Shown here in pieces: positions 21,206 through 32,869 of a stretch of DNA of 64,000 nucleotides. The DNA comes from Siphonodentalium dalli (Eukaryota > Mollusca > Scaphopoda > Gadilida > Siphonodentaliidae), in contig CP136065.1 in the NCBI GenBank assembly GCA_032622095.1, positions 55,177,949 to 55,241,948 on the forward strand, read 5' to 3'. A program made the translations under genes and the position numbers. A model generated the notes under the pieces. The model made no database searches. It worked only from the letters and a program-made list of their open reading frames with translations, and had not been told where the DNA came from. How positions within the stretch are numbered: position 1 is the first letter of the stretch; every line of letters starts with the position of its first letter.

Positions 21206-23776
21206 CCCTGTGCCAATGCATTATCTTATATACATGTATGCGAGTCGACCATAGGTTGCCTCGCATATATAAGAGAATGCATTGGCCTAACAATTTTTTA
21301 CAATTTTAATAATTTGTTCTTGTATTCTTTAACAATTTAATAATTTCACACATACAGAGCTCCAGACAAACATGAGCAGACGACACTCTTCTATATGCTT
21401 CTATATATGTGTGGGGCTCCCTGCAGGGTAATGGATGTTTTTTATTTTATGTCCTAAAATTTGTAAGAAACATTTATTTAAAAAACATGATAAACAACAC
21501 AGTCAATGACTGGGGTCGCTCACCAGACTGCAAAGACTGATAAGACTGGGACTCTGGAGACCACAACAGTCAGAACTTTTCATAATCACTTTAAAAGAAG
21601 TAGATATCTAAAGAGTTAAATCTAAAAAAATAATTTGGAGTTATGTCCCTGGCCCCGCCCACATTTGACCCAGTGACCTGATTTGAACAAATCTGAACCC
21701 CAGTCACCCAAGGATCCTTCATACCAAATATGAACCCATATAGCCTGATGGTATTTGAGAAGAAGTCACTTTAAGAATACTAAGGAGGGAAGGAGTTATG
21801 GCCCTGGCTTCGCAACTATTTCAAGTGAACTCATTTGAACAAATCTGAATGTGAGTCACCTAGGGAACATCCACACCAAATATGAAACCATTCGGTCTTA
21901 TTTTTCTGAAGAAGATGTTTAAAAGAATTACTATGGTGGGAAAGAGTTATGCTCCTGGCTTCGCAACTATTTGACCCAGTGACCGCATTTGAACAAATCT
22001 GAATGAGAATCACCCGGGGAACATCCACACCAAATATGAACCCATTTGGTCTTATGGTTCCAGAGGAGAAGATGTTCAAATAACTGTTGTCGGACGGATG
22101 GACGGACAGACGATGGACGGCCGAGGAGTGATGACTACAGCTCCAACGGAGCACAGGTAGGGTGGCTGGTTGATAATTAAATCTCTTATCTCCGCTCCTA
22201 TTTGAACAATCGTGAATCCCCATCTATGAGATCCATTCATTTGGTAATTTCAGACATTAGATTTTAAGAGTTGAACTGAACTGATTTTCCTAAAATGACC
22301 CCAAATCTGAAAAAATCTAAACCCTCCATACCAAACATAAGCTAAATAGTCCAGATGGTTCTTGAGAAGAAATTGTTTTAAGAATTACTATGGAAGGAAA
22401 GAGTTATGGCCCTGACTTCTCACCTATTTGGCCTGATGAACTCATTTGAAAATTTGAACAAATCCCTGGCTAGAGTATTTGGTGATGCTAGACTGCTGTG
22501 CAGGGTAGCATAACTAAATTCACCCTCTGGGGACCTCATTCTGCAAATGCCAGACACACTAAATTTAGGTTAGAGAACAATAATTTGTTTTGATTTTATT
22601 TTAATAACAAACACTGGCATGAGTGCTAGCTAAGCATTAGTTCACACCTGTCAGCCTGATAAACATCTCAATTGATGACTGTGTGTGTATTTATATTAAC
22701 TCTCTCTCTCTGTCTGTAGCTAATACAATTGACATAATCTGATGGTGGGAGAGATCCTGTGAGTTAGGAGATGAGATAGGGTGGAATGCTGTTGGTTGGG
22801 GCAGGGTGGGGTTCTGGGTCATGTGGGGGGAGGGTGATATTTGTTTTTTGTATGTTAAATTGATCAAGGAGTTCCTGAATTTTTTATTATTTTTTTTGGA
22901 ATTATGGCCCTGGCTCCACCCCTATTTGACCCAGTGACCCCATTTGAACAAATCTGAACCCCAGTCATTCAATGACCCCAGATACCAAATATAAACTAAA
23001 TCGGCATAATGGTTCTAGACAAGAAGTCGTTATAAGAATTACCAAGGAGGAATATAGTTATGGCCCTGCTTTCGCAACTATTTGACACAGTGATCTCATT
23101 TGAACAAATCTGAATGACAGTCACCTAGGGAACATCCACACCAAATATGATCAAAATGCAAAAATGTAATTTTTTGGTTTTTAGAGTTATCTCCCTGGCT
23201 CTGCCCCTATTTGACCCAGTGACCCAATTTGAACAAATCTGATTCCCAGTCACCCAAGGTCCCTCAGTACCAAATATAAGCTAAATCGGCCCAATATTTT
23301 TTTAGAAGTCATTCTAAGAATTACTATGAGTTATGGCCCTGGTTTCTCAACTAATTGACCGGGTGACCTCATTTGAACAAATCTGAACACCAGTCACACA
23401 AGGACCCTCCATACCAAATATTAGCTAAATCGGCACAATGGTTATGGACAAGAAGTTGTAAGAATTACTATGGAGGAATAGAGTTATGGCCCTGGTTTCG
23501 CAACTATTTGACCCAGTGACCTCATTTGAACAAATCTGAATGAGAGTCACCTAGGGAACATCCACACCAAATATGAACCAATTTGGTATGATGGTTTCAG
23601 AGGAGAAGATGTTTAAAAAAATGTTGACGGACGGACGGACAGACGCACGGACGGACGCACGGACGGACGACGGACGAGGAGTGATGACTAAAAATTGTTA
23701 GGCCAATGCATTCTCTTATATATGCGAGGTGACCTATGGTCGACTCGCATATATAAGAGAATGCATTGACACAGGG
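21206..23776. mobile_element. Double-hairpin MITE interrupted by a ~2.3-kb insertion
   Basis: The left end starts CCCTGTGCCAATGCATT, and the right end is its complement, ending CACAGGG. TA flanks both sides (21204-21205 and 23777-23778). Each terminus is itself a ~75-bp palindrome (about 21213-21288 and 23702-23770) with stems containing ATATATAAGAGAATGCATTG. An intact 229-bp copy is at 37296-37524, which shows the original size. The rest of this copy is filled by dispersed repeat sequence. Confidence 0.75.
21490..23690. repeat. Dispersed 'GACCCAGTGACC' repeat, copy 1
   Basis: It starts near GTCAATGACTGGGGTCGCTC and consists of serially diverged sub-units of roughly 150-190 bases built from TTATGGCCCTGGC, TTTGACCCAGTGACC, TTTGAACAAATCTGAA, GTCACC and ACACCAAATATGA. 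It ends in GGAC-rich simple repeats (about 22090-22120 and again 23624-23675). There is no reading frame of note. Such serial repeats are common in mollusc genomes (general knowledge, not checked here). Confidence 0.65.
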
Positions 23777-23889
23777 TAAAACAAATTGCAAAGAGTCTAA
23801 CCGGCAAGATATTAGTTGTATATAAACCTGACGTTGTCATTTATATTTCCCCCATGCTATAAATTTGAATCGATTATACGCCCGTTTTA

Positions 23890-24870
23890 AAAACAAGACA
23901 GTCAATGACTGTGGTGTCGCTCACCAGACTGCAAAGACTGATAAGACTGGGACTCTGGAGACCAAAACAGTCAGCACTTTTCATAATCACTTTAAAAGAA
24001 GTAGATTTAAACAGGATATGTGGCTACAGAGACTTCAAGTATGTAGCTTGGTAAAAATCCACCTTGAAATTGCCAACTGTACACTACTGATCACCCCCCC
24101 CTCCTCCAGCTCAACAAGTCCCCTCCCGACAGGGATCCAGACTCCCAAGTCTTAGGTCGGAATTTCACAACCGACACCTCAAACTTTCTCAATTTTTGGA
24201 AATTTCCAATCTCACAAGCGCCTTTTTCTAAAACCATTTAAACATGTTTGAAGCCCAATTATTCATGGACCCAAAACACAATACATGTATGTCAGACCAA
24301 TCAGTCAGGTGGTTCCAATGTAGATGTTTTAATGAATTTGGTATTTCGATGATTTTATTAGACACAAAAGTGTTAACTCCCCATAGGTTGACCTCGTTTT
24401 AACAAATCTGAATCTCAGTCACTAAAGGATCCTCCTGATTCCTCCATACTATATGTAAGCTAAATAGTCCAAACTCTCTTGAGAAGACATTTTAAGAATT
24501 ACTATAGAGACATATAGTTATGCCCCTTGTTCCACCCTATTTAACCTGGTGACCCCATCTGAATAAATTTGAATCCCAGACACCAAAGAACCCTTCATAC
24601 ATATCATAAATATCAGTCAAATAGACCTGATGGTCCTTGTGAAGGAAGCATATTAAGAGGGAAACTGTCCTTCGCTTGGCCCCTATTTGACCAAGTGACC
24701 CCATTAAAAAAATCTGAATTGCAGTCAAAGAAGAACATTCCATTCTATATAAGCCAAATAGTTCTTGCAAACATATTTTAAGAATTACTATGTAGTGAAA
24801 TAGTTAAGTCTCTTGCTCTGCCCTTATTTGACTTTGTGATCCCATTTTCACAAATCTGATAAGGATAAAA
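23890..24870. repeat. Dispersed 'GACCCAGTGACC' repeat, copy 2 (diverged)
   Basis: It reopens with the same head (ACAGTCAATGACTG, GACTGATAAGACTGGGACTC) as copy 1 at 21490, then more decayed sub-units (TGACCCCAT, AATCTGAAT, AAGAATTACTAT). It lacks the GGAC tail. Confidence 0.6.
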
Positions 24871-25031
24871 ATTAAGTTCCCCAGTTTAAGTTGGTGATAT
24901 TCACCCATTGGGCACCTCATTTATGAATTTTATCTTCTGCAAATTAGGGGATATAGAAACTTCCTAGAAGGGAAATTTAACTAACAACAATGTAAATTTG
25001 ATACTATAGATACTTCCCAGAAGATGAGGCC
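24871..25031. repeat. ~180-bp repeat with TTCCCCAGTT head, copy 1
   Basis: The words GTTGGTGAT, TTCACCCATTGGG, TTTATCTTCTGCAAATTA and ATACTTCCCAGAAGATGA recur at 27640-27805 and 28090-28255 in the same order and orientation, so this is a family with three direct copies in the window. A 654-bp TIR element is inserted at the end of this copy. Confidence 0.65.
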
Positions 25032-25685
25032 TAAGGTAGCAGTACACGATTTCACGGGTTGTAGGGGGTCTGAAAAATAGAAATATAAGTATCTGGGGGG
25101 CATAGCGGCTAGTGTAGCCTGTGTTAACTGTGTCATTACTGGTTTGAAGGTTTATTTATTTTACAAAACTGGGAAAGTTCTCAAAAAAGTGAAAAATTGG
25201 GATACGCAACGGGGTTTTCGTATTCAGTGAAGGCCAACTCTGTGTTATTGATTACAGGAAAATAGCCCGATTTCTCTCCCCTGAATTCTGTCATCTGGGC
25301 TCGCAAGACTTTTTTTTCAAATTGATACGATAACTTTTTTTCTATTTCAAATATTTCTCAGCTCTAGCATAGCTCTATCAGGTGGAAGAATCTTATTTAC
25401 TGACATTCGCTCTATCATGGTCTGTTTTTGGGTTAAACATGGCCAATTTGAGTAAAACAATGGGTAAAATTGAGCGGTTCGTGTGTGCTAACCAAGGGGC
25501 ATAACTCAATGACAAACTGTACGAAGAACCAAAAGTACATTTATATGATTACACCTAAAATTTCTGTCGAAATTAAAACATGCTCGATTGGATATATGCC
25601 AACGATAATGGCTTAGCATTGATTTGAAGTACAGTAACCCCTCCCAGGTTGGCAAAATTGCTGGAAATCGTGTATTGCTACCTTA
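25032..25685. mobile_element. 654-bp TIR element, complete copy
   Basis: The ends are TAAGGTAGCAGTACACGATT and its complement with a single mismatch (22-bp TIR counting the terminal TA). If the terminal TA is the duplicated target, it fits a Tc1/mariner-type MITE. There is no transposase frame. A second, highly similar copy is at 26994. Confidence 0.75.
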
Positions 25686-25854
25686 AAGAGACATATCAAA
25701 TTGGATAAATTAGTGAAAATCTACTGAACCATTTTATCTTTCCTATCTTCGTGTCTGAGTTACTATTGACAGTTTCTATTTATGACTGTTCTCGGAATTA
25801 GGTGCATTTGCTTGTAGAGTATTTGTATCAGAGGCTGTAAACTTTGATAGTATG

Positions 25855-26690
25855 GATTCCAGCTTGACAAGTCACTGAATGATCACACCGACAGGGCAAA
25901 AAACAAATTCAACGTATGTCTGCTATCGATAAAAAAAACATTCCGGTTCACATTTGGGGGGGGGGGGAGTTGGTTATGTGATTATATATGCATCAGTTAC
26001 TCTGTACGATTCGTTTCGAGTGGTGCGGTTTTGTGTAATTACATAAAATTGACATTAATTTAATGAAACGTGTTGCCACGCAAACATTTCAACAATGGAT
26101 TTCCTTGGATACCTGGTGCGAAAAGCCATATTAATGTTGGTTATTTAGTCTTGGTCGTGTTTCCGAATGACCGAGTAATGTCAATATGTATATTGGAGAG
26201 GGGGTAAAGTCAGCTACTGAGTTATCACGAACAGCGCGTGAGCACAATAAAAATGGTATATAAGATTCCATAAATAATTAAATAGTGTGATTTCAACTTG
26301 ACAATTAAGTCATTGAATGTACACCGACCGGCCAAATAAACATGGTTCACATTTTGGGGGAGGGGTGATTATATATGCATTAGTTATTCCCTACGATTTG
26401 TTTGGAATTTTGTTGCGTTCTTACATGTTTATGACTGACCACATAAAAGTGATTTGCATGTAACGAAATGTGTTGCTAAGGGAACATCCCAACAATGAAA
26501 CTCCTCGGATACCACCTACGAATAGGCGTATTGGTTGATATTGGTCATTCGGTCTTGGTCGTGTTTCCAAATAACCAAATACATTGTCTCTTAACATTTT
26601 CGGGGGGGGGGGGGTGTGACAAGAATATTGTCTTAACATATGCGGGGGAGGATGGGGGGGGGCTGGCTAGTAAATAACCACAGTGCATAT
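25855..26690. repeat. Diverged ~400-bp tandem duplication with poly-G runs
   Basis: The order TTGACAA..GTCA, CACCGAC, GGTTCACATTT, poly-G, GATTATATATGCAT, CTACGATT/GTACGATT, AACGT/AATGTGTTGC, CAACAATG, TCTTGGTCGTGTTTCC appears twice, around 25860-26180 and 26285-26580. Homopolymer G runs lie near 25957-25969 and 26600-26613. Confidence 0.6.
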
Positions 26691-26993
26691 GCTTTGGTCA
26701 GCAGAATACAGATGTAATATGTCTGTTCAGACTGCCTTTTTGACTGGGATGTTTAGTTTTAAGGTGGTGGGCATGATGTCACATTTATAATTTAACTGTT
26801 TTTTTTTTTCGCTATAACCAATAATTTGGGTGAATTTGGTTCATTTTTATTGAAACCACACTACTTATATTGACCTTATTTCCCATTCGCACTGAAGAAA
26901 CACCATATGTGTTATATATCAAAGTTATCGGTGTACGTCAAGAGACTTAACTGGACATTTGCGCGTTGAAGGGGGATAACTCTATTTTTCCTT

Positions 26994-27624
26994 TAAGGTA
27001 GCAGTACACGATTTCACGGGTTGTAGGGAGTCTGAAAAATAGAAATATAAGTATATGGGGGGCATAGCGGCTAGTGTAGCCTGTGTTAACTGTGTCATTA
27101 CTGGTTTGAAGGTTTATTTATTTTACAAAACTGGGAAAGTTCTCAAAAAAGTGAAAAATCTGGATACGCAACAGGGTTTTCGTATTCAGTAAAGACAAAC
27201 TCTGTGTTATTGATTACAGGAAAATAGCCCGATTTCTCTCCCCTGAATTCTGTCATCTGGGCTCGCAAGACTTTTTTTTCAAATTGATACGATAACTTTT
27301 TTTCTATTTCAAATATTTCTCAGCTCTAGCATAGCTCTATCAGGTGGAAGAATCTTATTTACTGACATTCGCTCTATCATGGTCTGTTTTTGGGTTAAAA
27401 ATGGCTAATTTGAGTAAAATAATGGGTAAAATTGAGCGGTTCGTGTGTGCTAACCAAGGGGCATAACTCAATGACAAACTGTACGAAGAACCAAAAGTAC
27501 ATTTATATGATTACACCTAAAATTTCTGTCGAAATTAAAACATGCTCGATTGGATATATGCTAACGATAATGGCTTAGCATTGATTTGAAGTACAGTAAC
27601 CCCTCCCAGGTTGGCAAAATTGCT
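26994..27624. mobile_element. 654-bp TIR element, second copy, 3' truncated
   Basis: It matches the copy at 25032 nearly base for base from the left TIR through CCCCTCCCAGGTTGGC. It then breaks off before the right TIR at TTGCTATGGAAGACC, where the ~180-bp repeat begins. The breakpoint lies at a shared TTGCT word, suggesting microhomology-mediated deletion. Confidence 0.75.
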
Positions 27625-28500
27625 ATGGAAGACCTAGAATAAAATTGAATTTCCCCAGTTGAAGTTGGTGATGTTCACCCATTGGGCCCCTCAATTATGA
27701 ATTTTATCTTCTGCAAATTAGGGGATATAGAAACTTCCTAGAAGGGAAATTTAACTAACAACAATGTAAATTTGATACTATAGATACTTCCCAGAAGATG
27801 AGACATAGCAGAATGAGGTCTCAAAATGGTGAATTTGGTGATGCTAGCCCGCTGTGTGGGATAGCATCACTAAAAGCATGTCTGTTCCTACATTGTGCAT
27901 GTCTGGCCTCAAGCAACACACTGTATTATACAATCAAGCCTTGAGATAGTCTGTCTGTTATTTGCAGAATGAGGTCCCCAGAGGGTGAATTTAGTGACGC
28001 TATCCTGCACAGCGGGCTAGTATCACTAAATTCACCCTCTGGGGACCTCATTCTGATAAGGCCCTCAACTGCTATGGAAGACCTAGAATAAGATTGAAGT
28101 TCCCCAATTGAAATTGGTGATGTTCACCCATTGGGCACCTCAATCATGAATTTTATCTTCTGCAAATTAAGGGATACAGAAACTTCCTAGAAGAGAAATT
28201 TAACTAACAACAATGTAAATTTGATACTATAGATACTTCCCAGAATATGAGGCCTAAGCAGAATGATATCTTGAGACTCTAGATACTTCCCAGAAGATGA
28301 GGCCTAAGCAGAATAAGGTTCTCAGACGGCGTATTTGGTTATGCTAGCCTGCTGGGTGGAGCAACATGAATTCACCCTCTGGGAACCTCATTCTACAAAT
28401 GCCAGACACTCTTGGAGAAAATGAAATTAATCTGATTTTAATGACCACTGAGTGATAATGTAAACAACAAGGGTGCTTCATTGATAACACCATTAATCTC
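27625..28500. repeat. Direct copies 2 and 3 of the ~180-bp repeat
   Basis: Copies at about 27625-27805 and 28072-28255 both begin CTATGGAAGACCTAGAATAA and end in CTTCCCAGAA. They flank a perfect hairpin at 27965-28055. The related words GAATTCACCCTCTGGG and CCTCATTCT recur at 22520 and 28370. Confidence 0.65.
27965..28055. repeat. Hairpin (inverted repeat, ~37-base arms)
   Basis: The left arm, CAGAATGAGGTCCCCAGAGG onwards, is complementary to the right arm, ending CCTCTGGGGACCTCATTCTG. Only one or two mismatches occur, around a short loop near 28010. Confidence 0.8.
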
Positions 28501-28733
28501 ATTTAAATTATGAATGACATGAATACACTCCCTGGGGACTCTGCCTATAGCTACAGAAGTTCTCTTATCTCTCTATCTGCCCTGCCATGTGTCATGTCTG
28601 TCAGTTCAGAGCAGAGTTGCCTTGTAATGTGAATGCACAGATACTAGTATTAAAAGGAATTTACTGAACATTTATGTACATCTGTCTGTTCATCTTTTCT
28701 CCCAAACCCCTGATTTCAGAGGTACATACTCTA

Positions 28734-28753
28734 CCCCCCCCCCCCCCCCCCCC
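28734..28753 (+). repeat. Poly-C run
   Basis: An uninterrupted run of about twenty C. Length in the assembly may be unreliable. Confidence 0.9.
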
Positions 28754-28839
28754 GAAGATGTAATGTCACAAGTTCTTCAAAATTTTAATTAAATGTTTTT
28801 AAATTTATTTAAATAAAAAATACTTTATTTACCTGTGAG

Positions 28840-29800
28840 TTAGGAGGTGAGATAGGGTGGAATGCTGTTGGTTGGGGGCAGGTTCTGGCTCATGTGGGGG
28901 GTGATAAAAAAAAAATTGTATGTTAAATTGATCCAGGAGATCCTGAATTTGTATTATTTTTTGGGGAATTATGGCCCTGGCTCCACCCCTATTTGACCCA
29001 GTGACCCCATTTGAACAAATCTGAACCCCAGTCATTCAATGACCCCACATACCAAATATAAACTAAATCGGCATAATGGTTCTTGACAAGAAGTCGTTAT
29101 AAGAATTACCAAGGAGGAATATAGTTATGGCCCTGGTTTCGCAACTGTTTGACACAGTGACCTCATTTGAACAAATCTGAATGACAGTCACCTAGGGAAC
29201 ATCCACACAAAATATGATCAAAATGCAAAAATGTAATTTTTTGGTTTTTAGAGTTATGTCCCTGGCTCTGCCCCTAATTGACCCAGTGACCCAATTTGAA
29301 CAAATCTGATTCCCAGTCACCCAAGGTCTCTCTGTACGAAATATAAGCTAAATCGGCCAAATATTTTTTTAGAAGAAGTCATTGTAAGAATTACTATGAG
29401 TTATGGCCCTGGTTTCTCAACTAATTGACCGGGTGACCTCATTTGAACAAACCTGAACACCAGTCACCCAAGGACCCTCCATACCAAATATTAGCTAAAT
29501 CGGCCCAATGGTTCTCAACAAGAAGTCGTTGTAAGAATTACTATGGAGGAATAGAGTTATGGCCCTGGCTTCGCAACTATTTGACCCAGTGACCTCATTT
29601 GAACAAATCTGAATGAGAGTCACATAGGGAACATTCACACCAAATATGAACCAATTCGGTATGATGGTTTCAGAGGAGAAGATGTTTTTAAAAAAGTTGA
29701 CGGACGGACGGACAGACGGCCGGACGGACGCACGGACGGACGACGGACGAGGAGTGATAACTATAGCTCCACCGGAGACTTCGTCTCAGGTGAGCTAAAA
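28840..29800. repeat. Dispersed 'GACCCAGTGACC' repeat, copy 3 with GGAC tail
   Basis: Closely similar to 22745-23690, in the same order and orientation. It ends in GACGGACGGACGGACAGACG and then CTCCACCGGAGACTTCGTCT, a small hairpin that looks like the true end of the family. Confidence 0.7.
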
Positions 29801-29959
29801 ACTGGACGTATTATGTAATTGGTCCGTCCGTTCTCAATTTTCTTTTCCGGAGGGTAACTTTATATAGTCTCATCTGAATGGAATGAAATTTGGTATATGG
29901 GTTTACTAGCACAACATAAAGGTTAAGTTCGAATTCTGGTTCCGCCTGATAATGTGCAC

Positions 29960-30694
29960 CTGGGGTGGTATTCACCGGCTGGGTTTATAATATAGTCCAG
30001 GTAGTTTATACGAGGTGACGCTCAATGTTAAGCTATCTGTGGACATCGATGGGAAGACATCGCCGCGCGGTATAGGATTATCCAATCAAGCTGATTGGCG
30101 TCAATCATAGATTGACCACCGGTTGCATAAACATGCTGCGCGTAACAGTACACATTTGGTTCATTTCAATCACGAGTAACAGAGGGAAAGGACGTGGAGC
30201 AAAATACACCACCGACGAGCGAAATACAAAATCCTAGAGAATGAAGAAACCGGCACCATCCACCAGCGCCGGAAAAATGATGCCTGGAAAGAAATTTCTT
30301 TGGAAATGGCAGTGAAATTTCCAAATAGAACCAAAAGACAAACAAAATTCGTCTAAGAGGTTGTCTTCTTGGCTCTTCATTTTCACGCTGTGCTAATTCA
30401 AAAACCTCAATAATATCATCGAAACTCATTCTGCAGATGTGTAAACGCCAGCATGAGTCTCTATACACAATTATACCCACAAATTATACCGCTATACATG
30501 CTGATTGTGACCGGTGGGTGTTCACGAATTACACATTCAATTGACAAGTGACCAATCTGATAGATTGGATCAATCACATCATCGACAGCGTGTGTCGTTG
30601 GCGCTAACGCGAAGATACCTTTGCGTTCAGCCACTACCAAATAAACTACCTGGTTTATAAAAAAAATATTCTCGCTTGGTGAATACCACCCCAG
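29960..30694 (-). mobile_element. Harbinger-like DNA transposon remnant
   Basis: The ends CTGGGGTGGTATTCACC and GGTGAATACCACCCCAG are perfect inverted repeats, and the adjoining ~30 bases (ending CAGGTAGTTTA) are also complementary. Inside, on the minus strand (ATG at 30429), is a frame starting MSFDDIIEVFELAQRENEE. Further on, in another frame, comes RRWWMVPVSSFSR, which resembles the arginine-tryptophan-rich N-terminal stretch of PIF/Harbinger nucleases. The catalytic core is gone, so it is an internally deleted, non-autonomous copy. A target duplication could not be fixed, and the superfamily call is inference. Confidence 0.5.
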
Positions 30695-31110
30695 AGGTAC
30701 GGCCTTTTTCTTGGACTTTTATGCTCAATTGTCGTTTCCTGATGATAACTTCAGTAAGTCTGACCTGAATGTAAATACATTTGGTATATGAGTTTACTAG
30801 CTCAAATGTTAAGTTCGAATTTGGGTCTTGCCGCTAATTTTCACCCGAGTCATGGCCCTTTGTTGAAATTACCACGGGCGTATTTTACCACGTCCTAGCG
30901 ATACTCTTGCTTATAACTGTTTACGATTAACATTGGTGTAAATTACACAACATTTGCAGAATCGGTAGTTGAGTCAAGTTGACATCGACATAATCAGCAA
31001 ATGCCCATGTCAATTTTCAAAGAATCTGGCATTTGATTCCAGGGCGGGTTCGTACGAATCTATCGCGCCCTGGTCGGCTACGCCCCTGCAATTATGTGCG
31101 GAAAATCGTA
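30695..31110. repeat. Diverged dispersed repeat flanking the Harbinger-like element
   Basis: The phrase ATTTGGTATATG..TTTACTAGC..AAGTTCGAATT occurs before (about 29888-29935) and after (about 30780-30822) the transposon. The element therefore landed in, or between, tandem copies of an older repeat. Confidence 0.45.
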
Positions 31111-31118
31111 AACAGGTC

Positions 31119-32818
31119 AGGGGGGGGGGCGTAAAAAAGTTGCGAGACGTGGGGGTCTTTTTTTTACATTTCCATTTTTTTACACCCACCCACCCTTTCT
31201 TGCATTTTTTTTTCATAAAATGTTAGACACCCACCCCAAAACATCAAAGCTTTATGTTGGTCCCCTCTGTAAAAACGACCAACCGCTCTATATTGGTCCC
31301 TTCTTTGAAAGACCAAATTAAATGTTACATCCTGTTAACAAACATGTGCAAAATTGAAGTCTAAGCAATCAAAAAAGGTAGAATATTATGTGATTATATT
31401 GGTAAATTTATAACCCAGCCTATTCATCTGTGTGAGTACAGCTGGTGAGTAGATGAAAAATATGTTGAATCCCCTGGAATGACAAAAAAAAATAACTAGG
31501 GCCAGTGTTAGGGCCTACAGTAGAATAAAAAATTACACAAACTTAAATATATCTTTTTTCAGACATCAACCAGCATCAACTAGTAGTAGAGCCTATTGTA
31601 ATACCAAAAAGGAAAATGTGCATATGAACCAGTGTACGAATTAACTTTTATGTATGCCTGCATGACCACCGACCCGACCTCGCATTACGACTTAGAACTA
31701 GGCCTAAAATAATGCTTAACCCTTTGAGTTTGAACGTTGATGGTCAATTTAGTGCCAAATCCATATACACAGATGTATATTACTGAGATTCATTTGGACA
31801 ATCAGAGCTGAACTTCGGTCATGTACTGGATGGAGTTCATGTGCAATAAGAAATTCACACACATTCTGTACATGACCTTTATGTGTGCCTTCAAACTAGA
31901 CCTCCTTGCATGCACATCATCTTATAAATATACAATAATTAAGTAAATTAATTTTGCTTCTTTGATAATTTTCAAATTAGCCTGAATTAGACATTAATTG
32001 TCATTTACATACTAGTATATGCAGGTAATTATGGGATATAATAATTACAAGTGAACAAAACGGTAATGTGTCCTGGCCCCTCTTCACATCTATTTAAATA
32101 ATATTTTTATACTTTTCAGAAGACTATCCAAGGAAGATTATATTTTTGTTTCTTTCAATAAATGTTATTAAAACTTTATTTCATGTCTACTTATTTACTT
32201 ATTGATGGTTGTCAACAACACTGAAACAAATAATTTGACAATTCAAATAATTATTTGACAAAAGTATATTTAAAAATCAATTTAGTATACAAACACTGAT
32301 ACAAATATTTAGTTCATACATTACACTCATGCATCAACTAACTGTATGAGTAAAGTATAAGAATTATTGTAATATTCTGTCATGAGTTGTTAGCTGATAT
32401 TGTCAGACTGCATTAAGTTCACCCTACCCTAGAGCTATCTGAGGTATTTTTGTTATTGATCTAAACCGTGAACTAGACAATTTTCAATATAAAAACTGCC
32501 AAGCAAGCTGAAACAGACACAATAAAAAAAAATTGCCCGCAAAAAAAATCAATGAAAATTTTGGGACCCACCCCCACAATATTCACTATTTTTCCATTTT
32601 ATATCAACTTATGGGGGTAATTATAACAATATTGAATGTATTAGTGCTTCTCATATTACAACAAGCCACAACAAATAAACAAATATGTTTAAAACAGTTG
32701 AAAATATGTCAATGAAAAAAAAATGCAAAAAAGGTGGTCAAAAACTGTTTCCGGCCTCGGGTACCCACCCACCCCCCCCCCACCTGATGTCTCGTAAAAA
32801 AAATTCGGCCCCCCCCTG
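31119..32818. mobile_element. hAT-like non-autonomous element, copy 1
   Basis: It is flanked on both sides by AACAGGTC (31111-31118 and 32819-32826), a perfect 8-bp target duplication as in hAT transposons. The terminal inverted repeats are unusual: AGGGGGGGGG then GTAAAAAAGTTGCGAGACGT at the left, and the complement of CAGGGGGGG..TTTTACGAGACAT at the right, followed by A/C/T-rich runs with CACCCACCC. The 1.7-kb interior is AT-rich without a transposase frame. Confidence 0.8.
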
Positions 32819-32869
32819 AACAGGTCATAATATTGTATAACTACGTTGATTTGTAGAGTGAATACAGTA

